From Liopterus haemorrhoidalis (lineage: Eukaryota > Arthropoda > Insecta > Coleoptera > Dytiscidae), in contig OZ020612.1 in the NCBI GenBank assembly GCA_963971575.1, positions 35,567,916 through 35,631,915 on the forward strand: a stretch of 64,000 nt of DNA. Reading direction: 5' to 3'. Made by a program: the position numbers and the translations under genes. Position 1 is the stretch's first letter. The number at the start of each line of letters is the position of its first letter. Under the pieces are notes generated by a model. The model searched no databases, was not told the DNA's origin, and saw only the letters and a list, made by a program, of their open reading frames with translations. Below, one piece after another: positions 63,894 to 64,000 of this stretch.

Positions 63894-64000
63894 GTCGAGT
63901 TCCCGATTCGGTCAAATTTAGTTTTACTGGTTTTAAGAACTTCGTTTCAGTTTTTCTTCTGCTCTTCATTGGGTCTCGTTTAAGTCTCGTTTGTTTTGTA
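63894..64000. other. Right edge of window
   Basis: About 100 bases; GTCTCGTTTAAGTCTCGTTTG is a short two-copy repeat. Nothing else is seen. Confidence 0.3.

Overview
The window looks like a piece of an insect nuclear genome. It is AT-rich and intron-scale, and it is packed with arthropod-type transposons: BEL/Pao and Copia LTR elements, R2-like, Jockey-like and RTE-like non-LTR elements, mariner, IS630-Tc1-like, hAT, MULE-like foldback and many MITEs. I recognise no host protein-coding gene, rRNA or functional tRNA gene. The order of insect cannot be resolved from what I can read. Almost everything that can be annotated is a mobile element, and 13 of the elements can be bounded by a perfect or near-perfect target-site duplication (TSD) read directly from the sequence.

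Layout. 1-5621: a BEL/Pao LTR retrotransposon on the minus strand, with a 5' LTR, a tRNA-Tyr-like primer-binding site and an uninterrupted gag-pol reading frame that runs off the left edge. It is the only apparently intact coding sequence here. 5694-8740: a mariner on the minus strand holding a PIF/Harbinger-like MITE and an IS630-Tc1-like deletion derivative, which itself holds a hAT MITE. 8940-12769: a hAT MITE and a 3.1-kb inverted repeat. 13.2-15.6 kb: dispersed repeat plus a 1.1-kb hAT-type element. 16.1-18.6 kb: a decayed R2-like retrotransposon. 18.7-21.0 kb: a repeat split by a hAT that holds a mariner remnant. 22-26.8 kb: Jockey fragments, a hAT full of ACCCGTTA units and a MULE-like foldback element. 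29.2-34.5 kb: two larger hAT elements, one containing a hAT MITE and a mariner deletion derivative, with LINE fragments between them. 34.8-37.0 kb: a 121-bp satellite broken by a TA-type MITE that holds a deleted Copia. 39-49.3 kb: copies of a ~1-kb dispersed repeat (called family T here), three of which carry a tRNA-like segment, plus mariner remnants and a GC-rich unclassified block. 49.3-57.6 kb: a SINE candidate, a 3.3-kb composite hAT (with a second IS630-Tc1-like copy and a 5'-inverted LINE) and a ZMYM1-like hAT interrupted by a mariner. 58-64 kb: a hairpin, another hAT, a well-preserved LINE 3' end, a further family T copy and hAT ends.

The elements work as parasites of one another rather than as a pathway. 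The nesting gives relative ages. Several cut-and-paste families persist as internal-deletion copies that keep the DNA-binding N-terminus and the termini but have lost catalytic residues, so they would need a transposase supplied elsewhere. The most unusual signals are the BEL LTR with long inverted termini and a duplicated primer site, the family T repeats with an exchangeable tRNA-like core, the shared deletion in the two IS630-Tc1-like copies, and the 3.1-kb inverted repeat.
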